NCBI GenBank assembly: GCA_052400685.1
Contig: JBQTGJ010000001.1
Source: CAZHHH01 sp052400685
Lineage (GTDB): Bacteria > Bacteroidota > Bacteroidia > Bacteroidales > Marinilabiliaceae
Strand: one strand, 5' to 3'
Length of the DNA: 64,000 nucleotides
Positions within the stretch are counted from its first letter, which is position 1, and the number at the start of each line of letters is the position of its first letter. The translations under genes were made by a program, and so were the position numbers. This document shows, piece after piece, positions 33,286 through 42,876 of this stretch. Under the pieces are notes generated by a model that had not been told where the DNA came from, searched no databases, and worked only from the letters and a program-made list of their open reading frames with translations.

Positions 33286-34053
33286 AAATATAATATTGAC
33301 AAATATCCGGTTTTACAGCTGTTGTTTATTTTTGCAGGGGTTGCTTTTGGTTTGGCGATGTTAAAAATATTGCTTTTTAGTCCTGTTGTGGGTCTCTGGT
33401 ATTATTTTGTGGAATTTGGGGCTTTGTTGTTGTTTCTTTGTGTTTTGTTTATTGCCGATGTTAGTATTCGTAATTATAAGAAAGTAGTGGAGTCCCTGTC
33501 CAAAGAAAAACAAGACATGACCGAGATCTGGAGGAAGGAAAAAGAAGCCTTGCTAAAACGACTTTCTTATTTTGAAGAGCGTGATAATGAAATTAAACGA
33601 TTCGCTTCATACCAGGAAAAGATGATGCGCCGGATTTTTGATGAAGGTCATGTCGCAAAGGATGGTTCTCATTTTTTACATCTTCTTGCTGAAGTTTTTC
33701 AGGCCAGTGCGGCAATTCTTTACAAGGAAAGCGAACCCAATGGGCAATTTGTCGTACAAGCTACTTACGCAGTGTCTGAAGATTTTCACCCTGAACCGTT
33801 TTCTGTCGGCGAAGGTTTTAATGGTCAGGCTGCGGCTGATAAAGCACCAATGGTGATTGATGATATCCCTGAAGCATTTTTAAGTGTCTCTTCCGGGTTG
33901 GGAGAATTGCCTGCTTCGGTACTTTATCTTTTGCCTGTGGTGAAAGAAGGACATTGTACGTATTTGATAGAAATGGCCTCCTTTAAGAAAAATGAAATCG
34001 AAAGAATGTGGAATGATCTGTCAGCCAGGATGGTTGAAGAAGGTATTCTTTAA
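33283..34053 (+). CDS. Membrane-anchored GAF-domain protein
   Basis: 256 residues. Two membrane helices (about 11-28 and 35-60) are followed by a long coiled coil (about 65-115) and one GAF domain (about 115-250, with FSVGEGFNGQAAADKAPMVI). There is no output domain. It precedes the larger GAF-PAS-phosphatase by nine bases and its GAF resembles that of the protein at 28600, so it may form heteromers with these proteins. Ligand unknown. Confidence 0.75.
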   Translation: MKYNIDKYPVLQLLFIFAGVAFGLAMLKILLFSPVVGLWYYFVEFGALLLFLCVLFIADVSIRNYKKVVESLSKEKQDMTEIWRKEKEALLKRLSYFEERDNEIKRFASYQEKMMRRIFDEGHVAKDGSHFLHLLAEVFQASAAILYKESEPNGQFVVQATYAVSEDFHPEPFSVGEGFNGQAAADKAPMVIDDIPEAFLSVSSGLGELPASVLYLLPVVKEGHCTYLIEMASFKKNEIERMWNDLSARMVEEGIL

Positions 34054-34062
34054 GTATAAGCA

Positions 34063-36675
34063 ATGAAAAACAGTTTCTGGATTAATAATAGGAGGTTGAA
34101 GTTACTTGCGGCGGATGTATTGACTGTTCGGGAAAGAGCTTTTTTGGGCTTGGCTGTTGTTTTGTTACTCATGCTGGCATGGTCGGGGTTTACAGCTTTT
34201 ATGCATCGGCCGTTTTCCTTTCTGAATATTCTCTTTATTCATCACTACTTTCCGGTTTGGATTGTCGATTTTTTTATTCTGGCTTTTCCTGTCATTATTG
34301 TAATTCTGAAAAATTTTCTCAGAAATTATATTGCCGGGGTTAAAAAGTCGTTAAACGAAAATATTGAACGTTATGAACGAAATATTCATTTGGCCAAGGC
34401 GCTCAAAGAAAATAATTTGGGTACGATTGAGCCCAATGGTGATGTTTTATCGGAAACGTTGCTCGATTTAGGCAAAAGTATTCGCATAAGTAAGAAAAGA
34501 GAGGAAGAGCATAATTGGATAACGCGTGGCAAGGATCAGATTTCTGACATTCTTAGGAATGCTCATAATATGGATGATCTTGCTTTTAATACGCTTAAAA
34601 GTATTATTGATTACATGGGTGGTGTTCAGGGGGCCTTATATATATTGAATGACAATGTGTTGAAACGGGCGGCGATGTATGCCTATGGCCGCAGGCGTTT
34701 TGAATACCATGAAATAGCCATTGGAAAAGGTCTCATTGGCGCCGCTGCCTACGAAAAGGCGATGATATACCGCACCGAAATCCCTGATGATTATTATATA
34801 ATAACCTCAGGCCTGTTAGGCGAGCAGAAGCCTAAGAGTATTGTTATTTTGCCATTGCTTCAGGAAGAGAATTTACAAGGCGTTATGGAGATCGCTTTTT
34901 TGACGCCTTCGGTTTCGGCGTTAAAGCTTCATTTTGCCAGTGAGGTTAGCTCTATTATAGGGCAGACTATTTATAATTTGAGAATAACAACGCGTACGCA
35001 GCATCTGCTGAAAGAATCTCAGGAGATGACTGCTGCCTTGCGCGAAAATGAAGAAAAGCTCAGGGAAAATGCACAGGAGATGATCGCTGCCCAGGAAGAG
35101 CTTGAGAAATCAAATAAGTTACTGGAGACGCAGGTTCAGGAAGTGGCCAATGCCCGCAAGAGGTTGGAGGCATTGCTCACCAACGCTTCTGAGTTTATTT
35201 CTATTTATAACGAAAAACAGGAGTTGGTATTTGAGAGTCCTTCGGTTAAACGTATTCTTGGATATAATGATGATGATAAAATTTCAGGCATCGATCCGGA
35301 AATTTTAACCCCACGTGGCTTACGTACGATCAATAATTTGTTTCAGTTTTTGTTGGATACCCCTGGCGGTGAGCAAACAGCACAGTACACGTATTTGCGT
35401 AAAAACGGCGAAAAGCTCTATCTTGAAACCAAGGGGAAAAATTTGTTGCACGATCCGGCTATTCGCGGTATTATTTTTAATACACAGGATATTACCGAGC
35501 GGCGTAGAGCCGAGAAAGAAGAGCGAATGAAAAGCCGTATGCAGAGTTTGTCTGAAAATTCGCCCGATATGATCATGCGGGTAAATTTGTCGGGTAAACT
35601 GGCCTACGTTAACCCTGCGGTTGCAAATTTTATGGGCGTTTCTGCCGCTGATTTGCTCAAAAAGAGAATTCAAGAGTTGTCGGTGGATCAGCGTTTGATT
35701 GATTTTATGCAGAAAACGATAACGCAGATCCGTGATAATCACCAACAATCAATTTCGGAAGTTGCTATTGGCTCTGACAGCGGGGAGCGCGTCATGGAGA
35801 TTAAGTCGATTCCTGAGTTGAGTGAAGACGGAAGCCTTGACACTATTTTGTTTGTGGCTCATGATATGACCGAGATCAAGAAAATTGAGGCTGAGATAAA
35901 GGAAAAAAACAAGAAAATTTCTGATAGTATCAATTATGCGCAACGTATTCAAACTGCGATTCTCCCCGATACCCGTTTGATTCAGGAATATTTCCCGCGT
36001 TCTTTTATCTTCTATCGTCCCAAAGATGTGGTTAGTGGCGATTTTCCATGGTTCTTTCAGAAAAACGATATTTCGTATGTTGCTGCCGTCGATTGTACGG
36101 GGCATGGTGTCCCGGGCGCTCTGATTAGTTTTATAGGGTATTTCCTTCTGAATAATATTGTGAATGCTCAAAGCGACAACACGGCGGCTCAGATACTTGA
36201 TGAGTTGCACCAGAGCGTTCGCAGCACCCTAAAACAGGATAAAGAAGGCGCGATGGGGCGCGATGGGATGGATTTGGCTTTGTGTATCATTGACCAAAAA
36301 AATAAGGTGTTACAATTTGCCGGTGCACACCGGCCGCTTTATTTGTTGCGTAATGGTGAGCTGATAGAGTATTCCGGAACCCGTAAAGGGATTGGTGGTA
36401 TTCCGTTGGCTAAAAAGGTGGAGAAGGATTTTGAAAATCATATTATAAACTATCACGACGGCGATCAAATTTTCTTTTTTAGTGATGGTTTGCCTGATCA
36501 GATTGGCGGTGATAAACGTAAGAAATATCAACCAAGACGTATTAGGGAGAATTTAACCTCAAATCCGGATGCCAGTATGGCGTCTTTTTCGCGTTTGTTT
36601 TCTCGTGATTTCTACGATTGGATGGGTGACGAGAAACAAGTTGACGATGTTTTATTGATAGGAATCGAATTGTAG
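34063..36675 (+). CDS. Membrane GAF-PAS-PAS-PP2C (SpoIIE-type) phosphatase, SiaA-like
   Basis: 870 residues. Two membrane helices (about 27-48 and 60-85), coiled coil, GAF domain (about 155-305, EIAIGKGLIGAAAYEKA), another coiled coil, two PAS domains (about 365-480 and 490-615), then a SpoIIE-type PP2C phosphatase (about 640-870: YAQRIQTAILP, KDVVSGDFPWFF, DCTGHGVPGALIS, FFFSDGLPDQIGG). The metal-binding Asp residues are present; the usual GDFYW is GDFPW. In Sia-type systems this phosphatase acts on the SiaC phosphoprotein, which is encoded two genes downstream. Its GAF-PAS front end makes it the probable sensor of the partner switch. Confidence 0.88.
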   Translation: MKNSFWINNRRLKLLAADVLTVRERAFLGLAVVLLLMLAWSGFTAFMHRPFSFLNILFIHHYFPVWIVDFFILAFPVIIVILKNFLRNYIAGVKKSLNENIERYERNIHLAKALKENNLGTIEPNGDVLSETLLDLGKSIRISKKREEEHNWITRGKDQISDILRNAHNMDDLAFNTLKSIIDYMGGVQGALYILNDNVLKRAAMYAYGRRRFEYHEIAIGKGLIGAAAYEKAMIYRTEIPDDYYIITSGLLGEQKPKSIVILPLLQEENLQGVMEIAFLTPSVSALKLHFASEVSSIIGQTIYNLRITTRTQHLLKESQEMTAALRENEEKLRENAQEMIAAQEELEKSNKLLETQVQEVANARKRLEALLTNASEFISIYNEKQELVFESPSVKRILGYNDDDKISGIDPEILTPRGLRTINNLFQFLLDTPGGEQTAQYTYLRKNGEKLYLETKGKNLLHDPAIRGIIFNTQDITERRRAEKEERMKSRMQSLSENSPDMIMRVNLSGKLAYVNPAVANFMGVSAADLLKKRIQELSVDQRLIDFMQKTITQIRDNHQQSISEVAIGSDSGERVMEIKSIPELSEDGSLDTILFVAHDMTEIKKIEAEIKEKNKKISDSINYAQRIQTAILPDTRLIQEYFPRSFIFYRPKDVVSGDFPWFFQKNDISYVAAVDCTGHGVPGALISFIGYFLLNNIVNAQSDNTAAQILDELHQSVRSTLKQDKEGAMGRDGMDLALCIIDQKNKVLQFAGAHRPLYLLRNGELIEYSGTRKGIGGIPLAKKVEKDFENHIINYHDGDQIFFFSDGLPDQIGGDKRKKYQPRRIRENLTSNPDASMASFSRLFSRDFYDWMGDEKQVDDVLLIGIEL

Positions 36676-36713
36676 TTATATTTACATAATTTTTGGACCT
36701 TTTTGAATACAAT

Positions 36714-37283
36714 ATGGAAATGGAAAATGAAAAACAAAGTTTTTTAGAGTTTGCTTATCAACTCTATAAAACGATGAAGACCAACGAGATTAGTCTGGTT
36801 TACGAAGGAGAGGTTACGCAGGACATTACCAAAACATTTACTTCTCTTACCGAGAAAAGCCTGTCTAAAAGTGCAGAATCAAATACCGTTCAAAAAAAGG
36901 TTTTCAATGTGATGGTAGAATGTTTGCAGAATATTAGTAAACATGCTGATTCACTTCACGACGAAGACGAAGAAAGAAGAGGTATTGTAATGGTTAGTAA
37001 GGGCGATGACTCTTATAATATTATTACAGGTAATATGATTAAAAATACGAAGGTGCCTGAGCTTAAAAGCAGCCTTGAGTTAATCAATAGTCTCGATAAG
37101 GAAGGCCTTTCCAATTTGTTTAAACAACAAATTAAGGAATCTTCATTATCGGATAAAGGTGGCGCCGGTTTGGGCCTGATTGATATTGCCAAGAAAACAG
37201 GTAGCAAACTCTCATACCAATTTAAGGAAATTAATGAGCTAGTTTCCTTTTTTATTCTGACATCAACTATTAAAAGAAATTGA
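36714..37283 (+). CDS. siaB: SiaB-family protein kinase (DUF6272)
   Basis: 189 residues from ATG 36714; a second ATG is at 36720 and a TTG-started frame opens at 36693. GHKL-type ATPase fold with N box VFNVMVECLQNISKHAD and G2 box KGGAGLGLIDIAKKTG. In the Sia partner switch SiaB phosphorylates SiaC. It is directly followed by a SiaC homologue, which strongly supports the assignment. All ATP-binding motifs look intact. Confidence 0.85.
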   Translation: MEMENEKQSFLEFAYQLYKTMKTNEISLVYEGEVTQDITKTFTSLTEKSLSKSAESNTVQKKVFNVMVECLQNISKHADSLHDEDEERRGIVMVSKGDDSYNIITGNMIKNTKVPELKSSLELINSLDKEGLSNLFKQQIKESSLSDKGGAGLGLIDIAKKTGSKLSYQFKEINELVSFFILTSTIKRN

Positions 37284-37299
37284 TTTAAAGTAAAAGAAT

Positions 37300-37680
37300 A
37301 TGGAAGTTATCAACATTAAGGGAACCGATGATACACCAAATGTCATTCTTGATAAAGCGAGCGGACAGTTTGAACTTTCCGGAAGATCGCTGCCAGAGGA
37401 TGTGAGTATGTTTTATGAGAAAATTTTGGACTGGATTGATGAGTATGCTAAAGATCCGCTCGACAGAACGGAGTTTAATTTTAAACTTGAATATTTTAAT
37501 ACCGCTTCATCAAAAGTTATTTTAGACATTCTTTTGAAATTTGAGGATATCGTGGAAAGTGGAAAAGAAGTGGTTATTAAATGGTATTATCAGGAGGATG
37601 AGGAGGATATGTTAGAGGCTGGTGAGGAGTATTCTGATATTGTCGAGATTCCTTTTGATTATGTTGTGTACAATGCCTAA
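37300..37680 (+). CDS. siaC: SiaC-family regulatory phosphoprotein (DUF1987)
   Basis: 126 residues, whole-length SiaC domain: PNVILDKASGQFELSGRSLPE, then EFNFKLEYFNTASSKVILDIL. Thr68 (FNTASSK) is at the position reported to be phosphorylated by SiaB in Pseudomonas aeruginosa. The diguanylate cyclase SiaD, its usual target there, is absent from the window. The next gene, 25 bases downstream, is an ABC transporter fusion. Confidence 0.88.
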   Translation: MEVINIKGTDDTPNVILDKASGQFELSGRSLPEDVSMFYEKILDWIDEYAKDPLDRTEFNFKLEYFNTASSKVILDILLKFEDIVESGKEVVIKWYYQEDEEDMLEAGEEYSDIVEIPFDYVVYNA

Positions 37681-37705
37681 ATCTTAATTCCGGTACCTGT
37701 AGAAA

Positions 37706-40700
37706 ATGAGCGAAGAAATCCTAAAAGCACTGATGCAGTTGTTTGGCCTTATCACCAAACAAGATGGAGGTGTTGAATCCAGTGAGACAGAGTATGTCCG
37801 GATGTTTCTGAAACAGCAGCTTAACACTGAGGCTGTGGAGGCGTATTTTGCCCTTTTTCTTAAATATTCGGCCGATGCCAATAAAAAAGCCGATGATGAC
37901 GGCGGAAAAGTCAGGCTGACGTCGATGAAAGATTCGGTACGGATTTTAGGTATTTGTAAGAAAATTAACAAACAGCTTAACCGGGATCAGAAAGTGGTGG
38001 TATTGGTTCGTTTGTATGAACTTATCAGTACCGATATGAAGATCACAGAACAGCGGATGGCCATCATTAATACGGTCGCCGATGTGTTCAAACTTCCTAA
38101 AAATGAAGTGCAGGCTGTTGAAATTTTTGTTCTTTCCCAGGAGAAAGAGAAGTTTAACCATCCTGATTTTTTGTTAGTCAACAATTCTGAGGCTTCGGAG
38201 GTCCAAAACAAACATATTCAAGCTTCAGGATTGGATGGCTCGGTTATCATTCTGCGGATAAAAAGCGCTGATTTGTATTTTATGCGCTATGTGGGAGAAC
38301 AGGAGTTGTTCCTGAATGGAATGGTAATTAGTAACAAGCGCATTTACCTTTTCCCTAAAGGTAGCTTTATCCGTATTCCAAAAGGCAAGCCGGTTTATTA
38401 TACCGATGTGGCAGGACATTTTCTTTCTGATTCAAATTCTGCCCGCATAACATACGAGGTAAAGGATGTTATGTATCGTTTTAAAACGGGTACTGTTGGC
38501 CTTCGTAATATTAATATCGCGGAGGAACAGGGACGTCTTATCGGTATTATGGGTGCTTCCGGTGCGGGCAAAACAACGTTGCTCAATGTGTTGTCAGGAA
38601 CAGAGTCGCCTACCGAAGGCGAAGTTTTGATAAACGGATTTAATCTTCATACCGAAAAAGATAAGGTGGAGGGCGTTATTGGTCTTATACCACAGGATGA
38701 TTTGCTGATTGAAGAACTGACCGTTTTTGAAAATCTTTACTACAACGCCCGGTTGTGTTTTAAGGATAAGTCGGAGGAGGAACTAAATACCATGGTTGAC
38801 GATACGTTAGTCAATCTTGGTTTGTACGAGCGTAAGGATTTGAAAGTAGGTTCGCCTCTTAATAAGATGATTAGTGGCGGCCAGCGTAAGCGGTTGAATA
38901 TAGCGCTTGAGCTGATACGTGAACCCGCTATTTTGTTTGTGGATGAGCCAACATCGGGTTTGTCTTCGCGTGACTCCGAGAATGTGATGAACCTGCTTCG
39001 GGAGTTAGCCCTTAAAGGGAAGCTTATTTTTGTGGTTATTCACCAACCTTCGTCAGACATTTACAAAATGTTTGACAAGATGTTTATTCTCGATACCGGC
39101 GGTTATCCCGTTTATTACGGTAATCCCGCAGAATCTCTCATTTATTTCAAACAGCTCGATTCTCAAATTAACTCCGATCAGGGTGAGTGTCCTACATGTG
39201 GAAATCTAAATCCGGAGCTTATATTCAATATTATTGATGCCAGCGTCATTGACGAATATGGCCATTATACCAACAAACGTAAGGTCTCACCCGAAGAGTG
39301 GCACGAGCATTATAAAAAGGAGAATCCGATCCCTACTGTTAAGACGGTCTCCAATCCACCCCCCAGAAGCTTGAATATCCCATCGTGGTTTAGTCAGTTC
39401 TGGATTTACACTTTGCGTGATTTTTTTGCTAAAATCAGCAACACGCAATATATCGCACTAAACCTGCTGGAAGCACCATTTCTGGGATTTTTGTTGGCTT
39501 ATCTTATCCGATACATTGCCGACCCCACATCAAACGTTTATATCTTTAGAGAAAACGAAAATTATCCCCCTTATGTTTTTATGGGCATTGTCGTGGCGCT
39601 GTTTTTTGGTTTGATTATTAGTGCGGAAGAAATTTTTAAAGATGCCAAGATTTTAAAACGTGAATCATTTCTTAATTTGAGCCGGTCTAGTTATTTGGCA
39701 TCGAAGATTCTTTTGTTATTTACCATTTCGGCTATCCAGATGGTGTTATTTGTATGGGTGGGCAACAGTGTTTTGGGTATAAAAGACATGTATCTGGAGT
39801 TCTGGATCGCTTTGTTTTCTATTTCAGCTTTTGCTAATATTCTGGGGCTAATATTATCTGCATCTTTTAATTCTATTGTAACCATCTATATTCTGATACC
39901 TTTGGTTATGATACCTCAGATGGTGTTAGGTGGCGCCATGTTTACCTTCGATAAGCTAAACAAGGATTTTACCAGTGTAGATAAAGTTCCCGCTGTAGCA
40001 GAGTTTATGCCTTCACGGTATATTTACGAGGGGTTAATTGTGCACCAGTATAAGCATAATAACTTCAAAAAGAATTTTTTTCATGTTGAGATGGTCGAAA
40101 GTCAGGCCGACTTTAAGCAAGTGCACTATATTCCCGAGCTGAGAGACATTCTTAATAAATGCTCAATGCACATCTTTGATGGTAAAAGCCGCGAGGATAA
40201 GGGTTTTGTTAATGATTTGGAATTGCTCCGCAACGAGTTTCGTAAAGAACAACAACGGGTGCCTGAAATATCATTTGATGCCGTTAATCAGTTAATGCCT
40301 GCGGTTTTTAATCAATCTGTAGCCGAAAATGCTGATGGTTATTTGAATCAGCTACTCGATCATTATCGGAAGATATTCTCGGCCGCCAATGCCAAAAAGG
40401 ATCAGTTTATATCGTATAACCTGAATGCTGACCCGGTGCGGTTTAATAAAATTAAGGACGATTATTTTAATGAGAGTATCTCTTCGGTGGTACGAAAGGA
40501 ATTCGAGAAAAACAAATTGGTTCGTCAGGATAATGAATTGGTTCAAATGGTAGACCCTATTTATCAAATGCCGGAACCCGACAATTTCTTTGATTTCAGA
40601 ACTCATTTTTTTGCGCCTGTTAAATATTTTGTCGGTCATTTTTTTGAAACGCTATGGTTTAATATTGCCATGGTCTGGATTTTGACCATTATATTGTACG

Positions 40701-40771
40701 TAATCCTCTATTTTGATTTATTGAAAAAATCAATGAATTTTGTGTCTTCAATTAATTGGCTCAGGAAGTAA
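37706..40771 (+). CDS. TerB-like/ABC transporter fusion (ABCG-type ATPase plus membrane domain)
   Basis: 1021 residues. An N-terminal helical domain (about 1-145) resembles TerB-like calcium-stress proteins. A short beta-rich segment follows (about 165-250, ILRIKSADLYFMRYVGEQEL). The ATPase (about 265-500) has Walker A IMGASGAGKTTLLN, Q-loop IPQDDLL, signature ISGGQRKRLNI and Walker B AILFVDEPTSGL. About six membrane helices (about 590-760 plus one near the C-terminus) enclose a long extracytoplasmic insertion (about 765-985). ATPase-first order is that of ABCG/White half-transporters. Physically linked to SiaBC, it may be a partner-switch output. The substrate is unknown. Confidence 0.82.
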   Translation: MSEEILKALMQLFGLITKQDGGVESSETEYVRMFLKQQLNTEAVEAYFALFLKYSADANKKADDDGGKVRLTSMKDSVRILGICKKINKQLNRDQKVVVLVRLYELISTDMKITEQRMAIINTVADVFKLPKNEVQAVEIFVLSQEKEKFNHPDFLLVNNSEASEVQNKHIQASGLDGSVIILRIKSADLYFMRYVGEQELFLNGMVISNKRIYLFPKGSFIRIPKGKPVYYTDVAGHFLSDSNSARITYEVKDVMYRFKTGTVGLRNINIAEEQGRLIGIMGASGAGKTTLLNVLSGTESPTEGEVLINGFNLHTEKDKVEGVIGLIPQDDLLIEELTVFENLYYNARLCFKDKSEEELNTMVDDTLVNLGLYERKDLKVGSPLNKMISGGQRKRLNIALELIREPAILFVDEPTSGLSSRDSENVMNLLRELALKGKLIFVVIHQPSSDIYKMFDKMFILDTGGYPVYYGNPAESLIYFKQLDSQINSDQGECPTCGNLNPELIFNIIDASVIDEYGHYTNKRKVSPEEWHEHYKKENPIPTVKTVSNPPPRSLNIPSWFSQFWIYTLRDFFAKISNTQYIALNLLEAPFLGFLLAYLIRYIADPTSNVYIFRENENYPPYVFMGIVVALFFGLIISAEEIFKDAKILKRESFLNLSRSSYLASKILLLFTISAIQMVLFVWVGNSVLGIKDMYLEFWIALFSISAFANILGLILSASFNSIVTIYILIPLVMIPQMVLGGAMFTFDKLNKDFTSVDKVPAVAEFMPSRYIYEGLIVHQYKHNNFKKNFFHVEMVESQADFKQVHYIPELRDILNKCSMHIFDGKSREDKGFVNDLELLRNEFRKEQQRVPEISFDAVNQLMPAVFNQSVAENADGYLNQLLDHYRKIFSAANAKKDQFISYNLNADPVRFNKIKDDYFNESISSVVRKEFEKNKLVRQDNELVQMVDPIYQMPEPDNFFDFRTHFFAPVKYFVGHFFETLWFNIAMVWILTIILYVILYFDLLKKSMNFVSSINWLRK

Positions 40772-40829
40772 CCTTTAAAAAAACATCGGAGTATAAACCC
40801 TATAGTTTAAATACCTAAAAAATTTTATC

Positions 40830-41750
40830 ATGTTTAAGAACTTTATTTTTTCTTTGTTAATATTAGTTGGATTACAACTTGTTGCAGGTTGCTCAGGTTG
40901 TTCTGAACAAAAAAACAAAAGCGACAAGGATGCTTTGACGCTTCCCGATTCGCTTATTAACGACGCTCCTTTGAAGCTTTCTGAAGAAATCATGGGCGAA
41001 GTAATTGGTAATATTTCTTCTCCGGTTGAGATGGCTGGTTTGTTTAAAGCTTCGGGAGTTGGTTTTACGCAACGTATTTTGAATGACCCGGATAAGGTGA
41101 GTCATTATGAAACGAGTTTTAAGCGCGCTTTGAATTTGGGTGTGTTCAGTGCTGATTTGGGTTACATTAATACGTTTGATAAAAATAATATTGTTGTATC
41201 GTATTTGATGGCCGTGAAAAATTTGGCCGATGGAATTCGTGTCGGTCAGTTCTTCGATTTTAATGCTTTACACCGTTTGGCTACCAGTTCCACCAATCTG
41301 GATACTTTGATGGAGATGTCGGTTACGAGTTTTAATAAAATGGATTCTTATTTACGCGAGCAGAATAGAAGTAATGTCAGTTCTTTAATTATTACCGGTG
41401 CATGGATTGAGGGTTTGTATATTGCTTCGAATGTGGTAAAGGAGTCTGGCGATAAAGATTTGTCCATGAGAATTGCTGAACAGAAAAATATTATCAATAT
41501 TCTTGAAATTATTTTGAGTAATTACGAGAAGGAAGCTAATTTTGCGGCGCTGGTTAAAGAAATTAAGAAGCTTAAAGTGGCTTATGAACCCATCCGTATT
41601 ACCACAGAACTGGGAGAACCTAAGCGTATTGAAAAAGACGGTAGCCTGATTTTTATTCAGGATGAAATTAGTACCGTTAATTATGAAGATGAAGATTTGA
41701 ATAATATCATGTCTATCATTGAAGACATTAGAAATTCGATTGTTGAATAA
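40830..41750 (+). CDS. Lipoprotein, unknown function
   Basis: 306 residues with a lipobox LVAGC, lipidated Cys21 after a 17-residue hydrophobic stretch. The mature protein is helical with a repeated pattern (KALNLGVFSADLGYINTFDK, EQKNIINILEIILSNYEKEA). I do not recognise a family. It lies 58 bases after the ABC fusion and is probably a periplasmic or outer-membrane component of that export or signalling unit. Confidence 0.75.
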   Translation: MFKNFIFSLLILVGLQLVAGCSGCSEQKNKSDKDALTLPDSLINDAPLKLSEEIMGEVIGNISSPVEMAGLFKASGVGFTQRILNDPDKVSHYETSFKRALNLGVFSADLGYINTFDKNNIVVSYLMAVKNLADGIRVGQFFDFNALHRLATSSTNLDTLMEMSVTSFNKMDSYLREQNRSNVSSLIITGAWIEGLYIASNVVKESGDKDLSMRIAEQKNIINILEIILSNYEKEANFAALVKEIKKLKVAYEPIRITTELGEPKRIEKDGSLIFIQDEISTVNYEDEDLNNIMSIIEDIRNSIVE

Positions 41751-41901
41751 ATAGCACAGCTGGCCCGCCTTGGATTCGGTCGGGTTGAAGCTTTATTACA
41801 TATAGAGGCCAGATGTGTCTCAGATGGGTAATCATAATAGTAGTTTAGGCTTTACTATTTTGTTTTTTGAATCATAAGCCTAAACGTAATTTGTATTTTA
41901 A

Positions 41902-41956
41902 CACATGTAACACGCCTTGGTATCTTTTTTGTAAATAGCATGGCAGGTTCCATCTG
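41902..41956 (+). repeat. Diverged CATATG-hairpin unit before the 41979 gene
   Basis: CACATGTAACACGCC at the left and GGTTCCATCTGG at the right follow the family pattern. A 19-base AT-rich linker leads to CAGATGAAA, whose ATG (41979) starts the next gene. The inner part is shortened to about 55 bases. Confidence 0.55.
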
Positions 41957-41978
41957 GTATTAATAAAATTTCAAACAG

Positions 41979-42434
41979 ATGAAAAAGGTATTAATTAGTT
42001 TTCTGTTAGTCTTCGGTCTTGCAACTTTTTCGGTTTCTGCCCAATGTGGTGAAGCTGTTAGAAAAATGGCATTACAGGAGATGGGTGACAGTCAGTATAT
42101 TAAAGATTTCTCTATTGAATTGATTAAGAATAATGGGGAGCTTAAGACGGGATTGGTTAAGTTCAACGTCTTACTTAACAGCCGAAACCACTACCGGTTA
42201 AATGTTGTGAATGGCAGTTCAAATGCCAGTCCTATTATCATGCAATTGTATGATAAGGATAAATTGGAAGCCAGCAACTTTGATGGTGGAAAAATGTATA
42301 AAGCTTTTGAGTACGTTTGTCGAACAACAAAGGTTTATCAACTCGTTTTTTCTTTTCAGGGAGGCGAAGAAGGCTGTGCCGAGGCTGTTTTGTCGTTGGT
42401 TAAGCAATATAGTAGCGGAGAAATGGGATTTTAA
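41979..42434 (+). CDS. Small secreted protein, unknown
   Basis: 151 residues with a signal peptide (MKKVLISFLLVFGLATFSVSA-QC). Mature part has paired cysteines (QCGEAVRK, EYVCRTTK, EGCAEAVLSL). I recognise no family. Its start codon follows a diverged hairpin unit. A hairpin terminator lies just after it, so it closes the signalling run, though a 228-base gap separates it from the lipoprotein and it may be transcribed separately. Confidence 0.65.
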   Translation: MKKVLISFLLVFGLATFSVSAQCGEAVRKMALQEMGDSQYIKDFSIELIKNNGELKTGLVKFNVLLNSRNHYRLNVVNGSSNASPIIMQLYDKDKLEASNFDGGKMYKAFEYVCRTTKVYQLVFSFQGGEEGCAEAVLSLVKQYSSGEMGF

Positions 42435-42874
42435 TATTTTACTAAAGCATCTTTAAAGATGCTTTTTTTTATGCGCTTAATTGTCCAATGCTTGATTTGG
42501 CAGGCTGTTAGCTGTTGCGGAAAGGCGCTCTCAGGGTGGTGTCGTTTCACGATTTTATATGCAACGTTTGAGATTTGCTGCTTAGGGTTGCATCTTAGTA
42601 AGCCGTGGAAGGAATGTCGTAAATGACAGTTAAGATTGGGGGTAATACAATGGTTATTTCAGCCTTGTTATTTTGGCGGATAGTTGTGATACGTTGTGCC
42701 TGCACGAAAAGGCTGAATTCTGTGTTCAGCTTGTCCTCATACTAGTCATTTGTTATATTAAAATTATAATTTTTAGGCCTTTGCTAGTTTTGGAATTGAT
42801 TATTACCTATTAAATATTTGAGTCTTCGTGCAGATAATATTAAGGGGTAGAAAATTTGTTTTCCACCCCTTTTT
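42435..42874. other. Convergent intergenic region
   Basis: About 440 bases between the end of the signalling cluster and the end of the polyferredoxin gene. It contains the terminator 42444-42470 and the hairpin 42843-42876. The rest (about 42480-42840) shows no gene or repeat that I recognise. Confidence 0.4.
42444..42470 (+). terminator. Rho-independent terminator after the 41979 gene
   Basis: AAAGCATCTTT and AAAGATGCTTT are exact inverted repeats followed by five to eight T. It begins ten bases after the stop codon at 42434. Confidence 0.8.
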
Positions 42875-42876
42875 TT
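42843..42876. terminator. Hairpin at the 3' end of the polyferredoxin gene
   Basis: AGGGGT-GAAAA pairs with TTTTC-ACCCCT around TTTG, followed on the plus strand by seven T. The T-run overlaps the minus-strand stop codon, so the hairpin could end transcription from either side. Confidence 0.6.
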
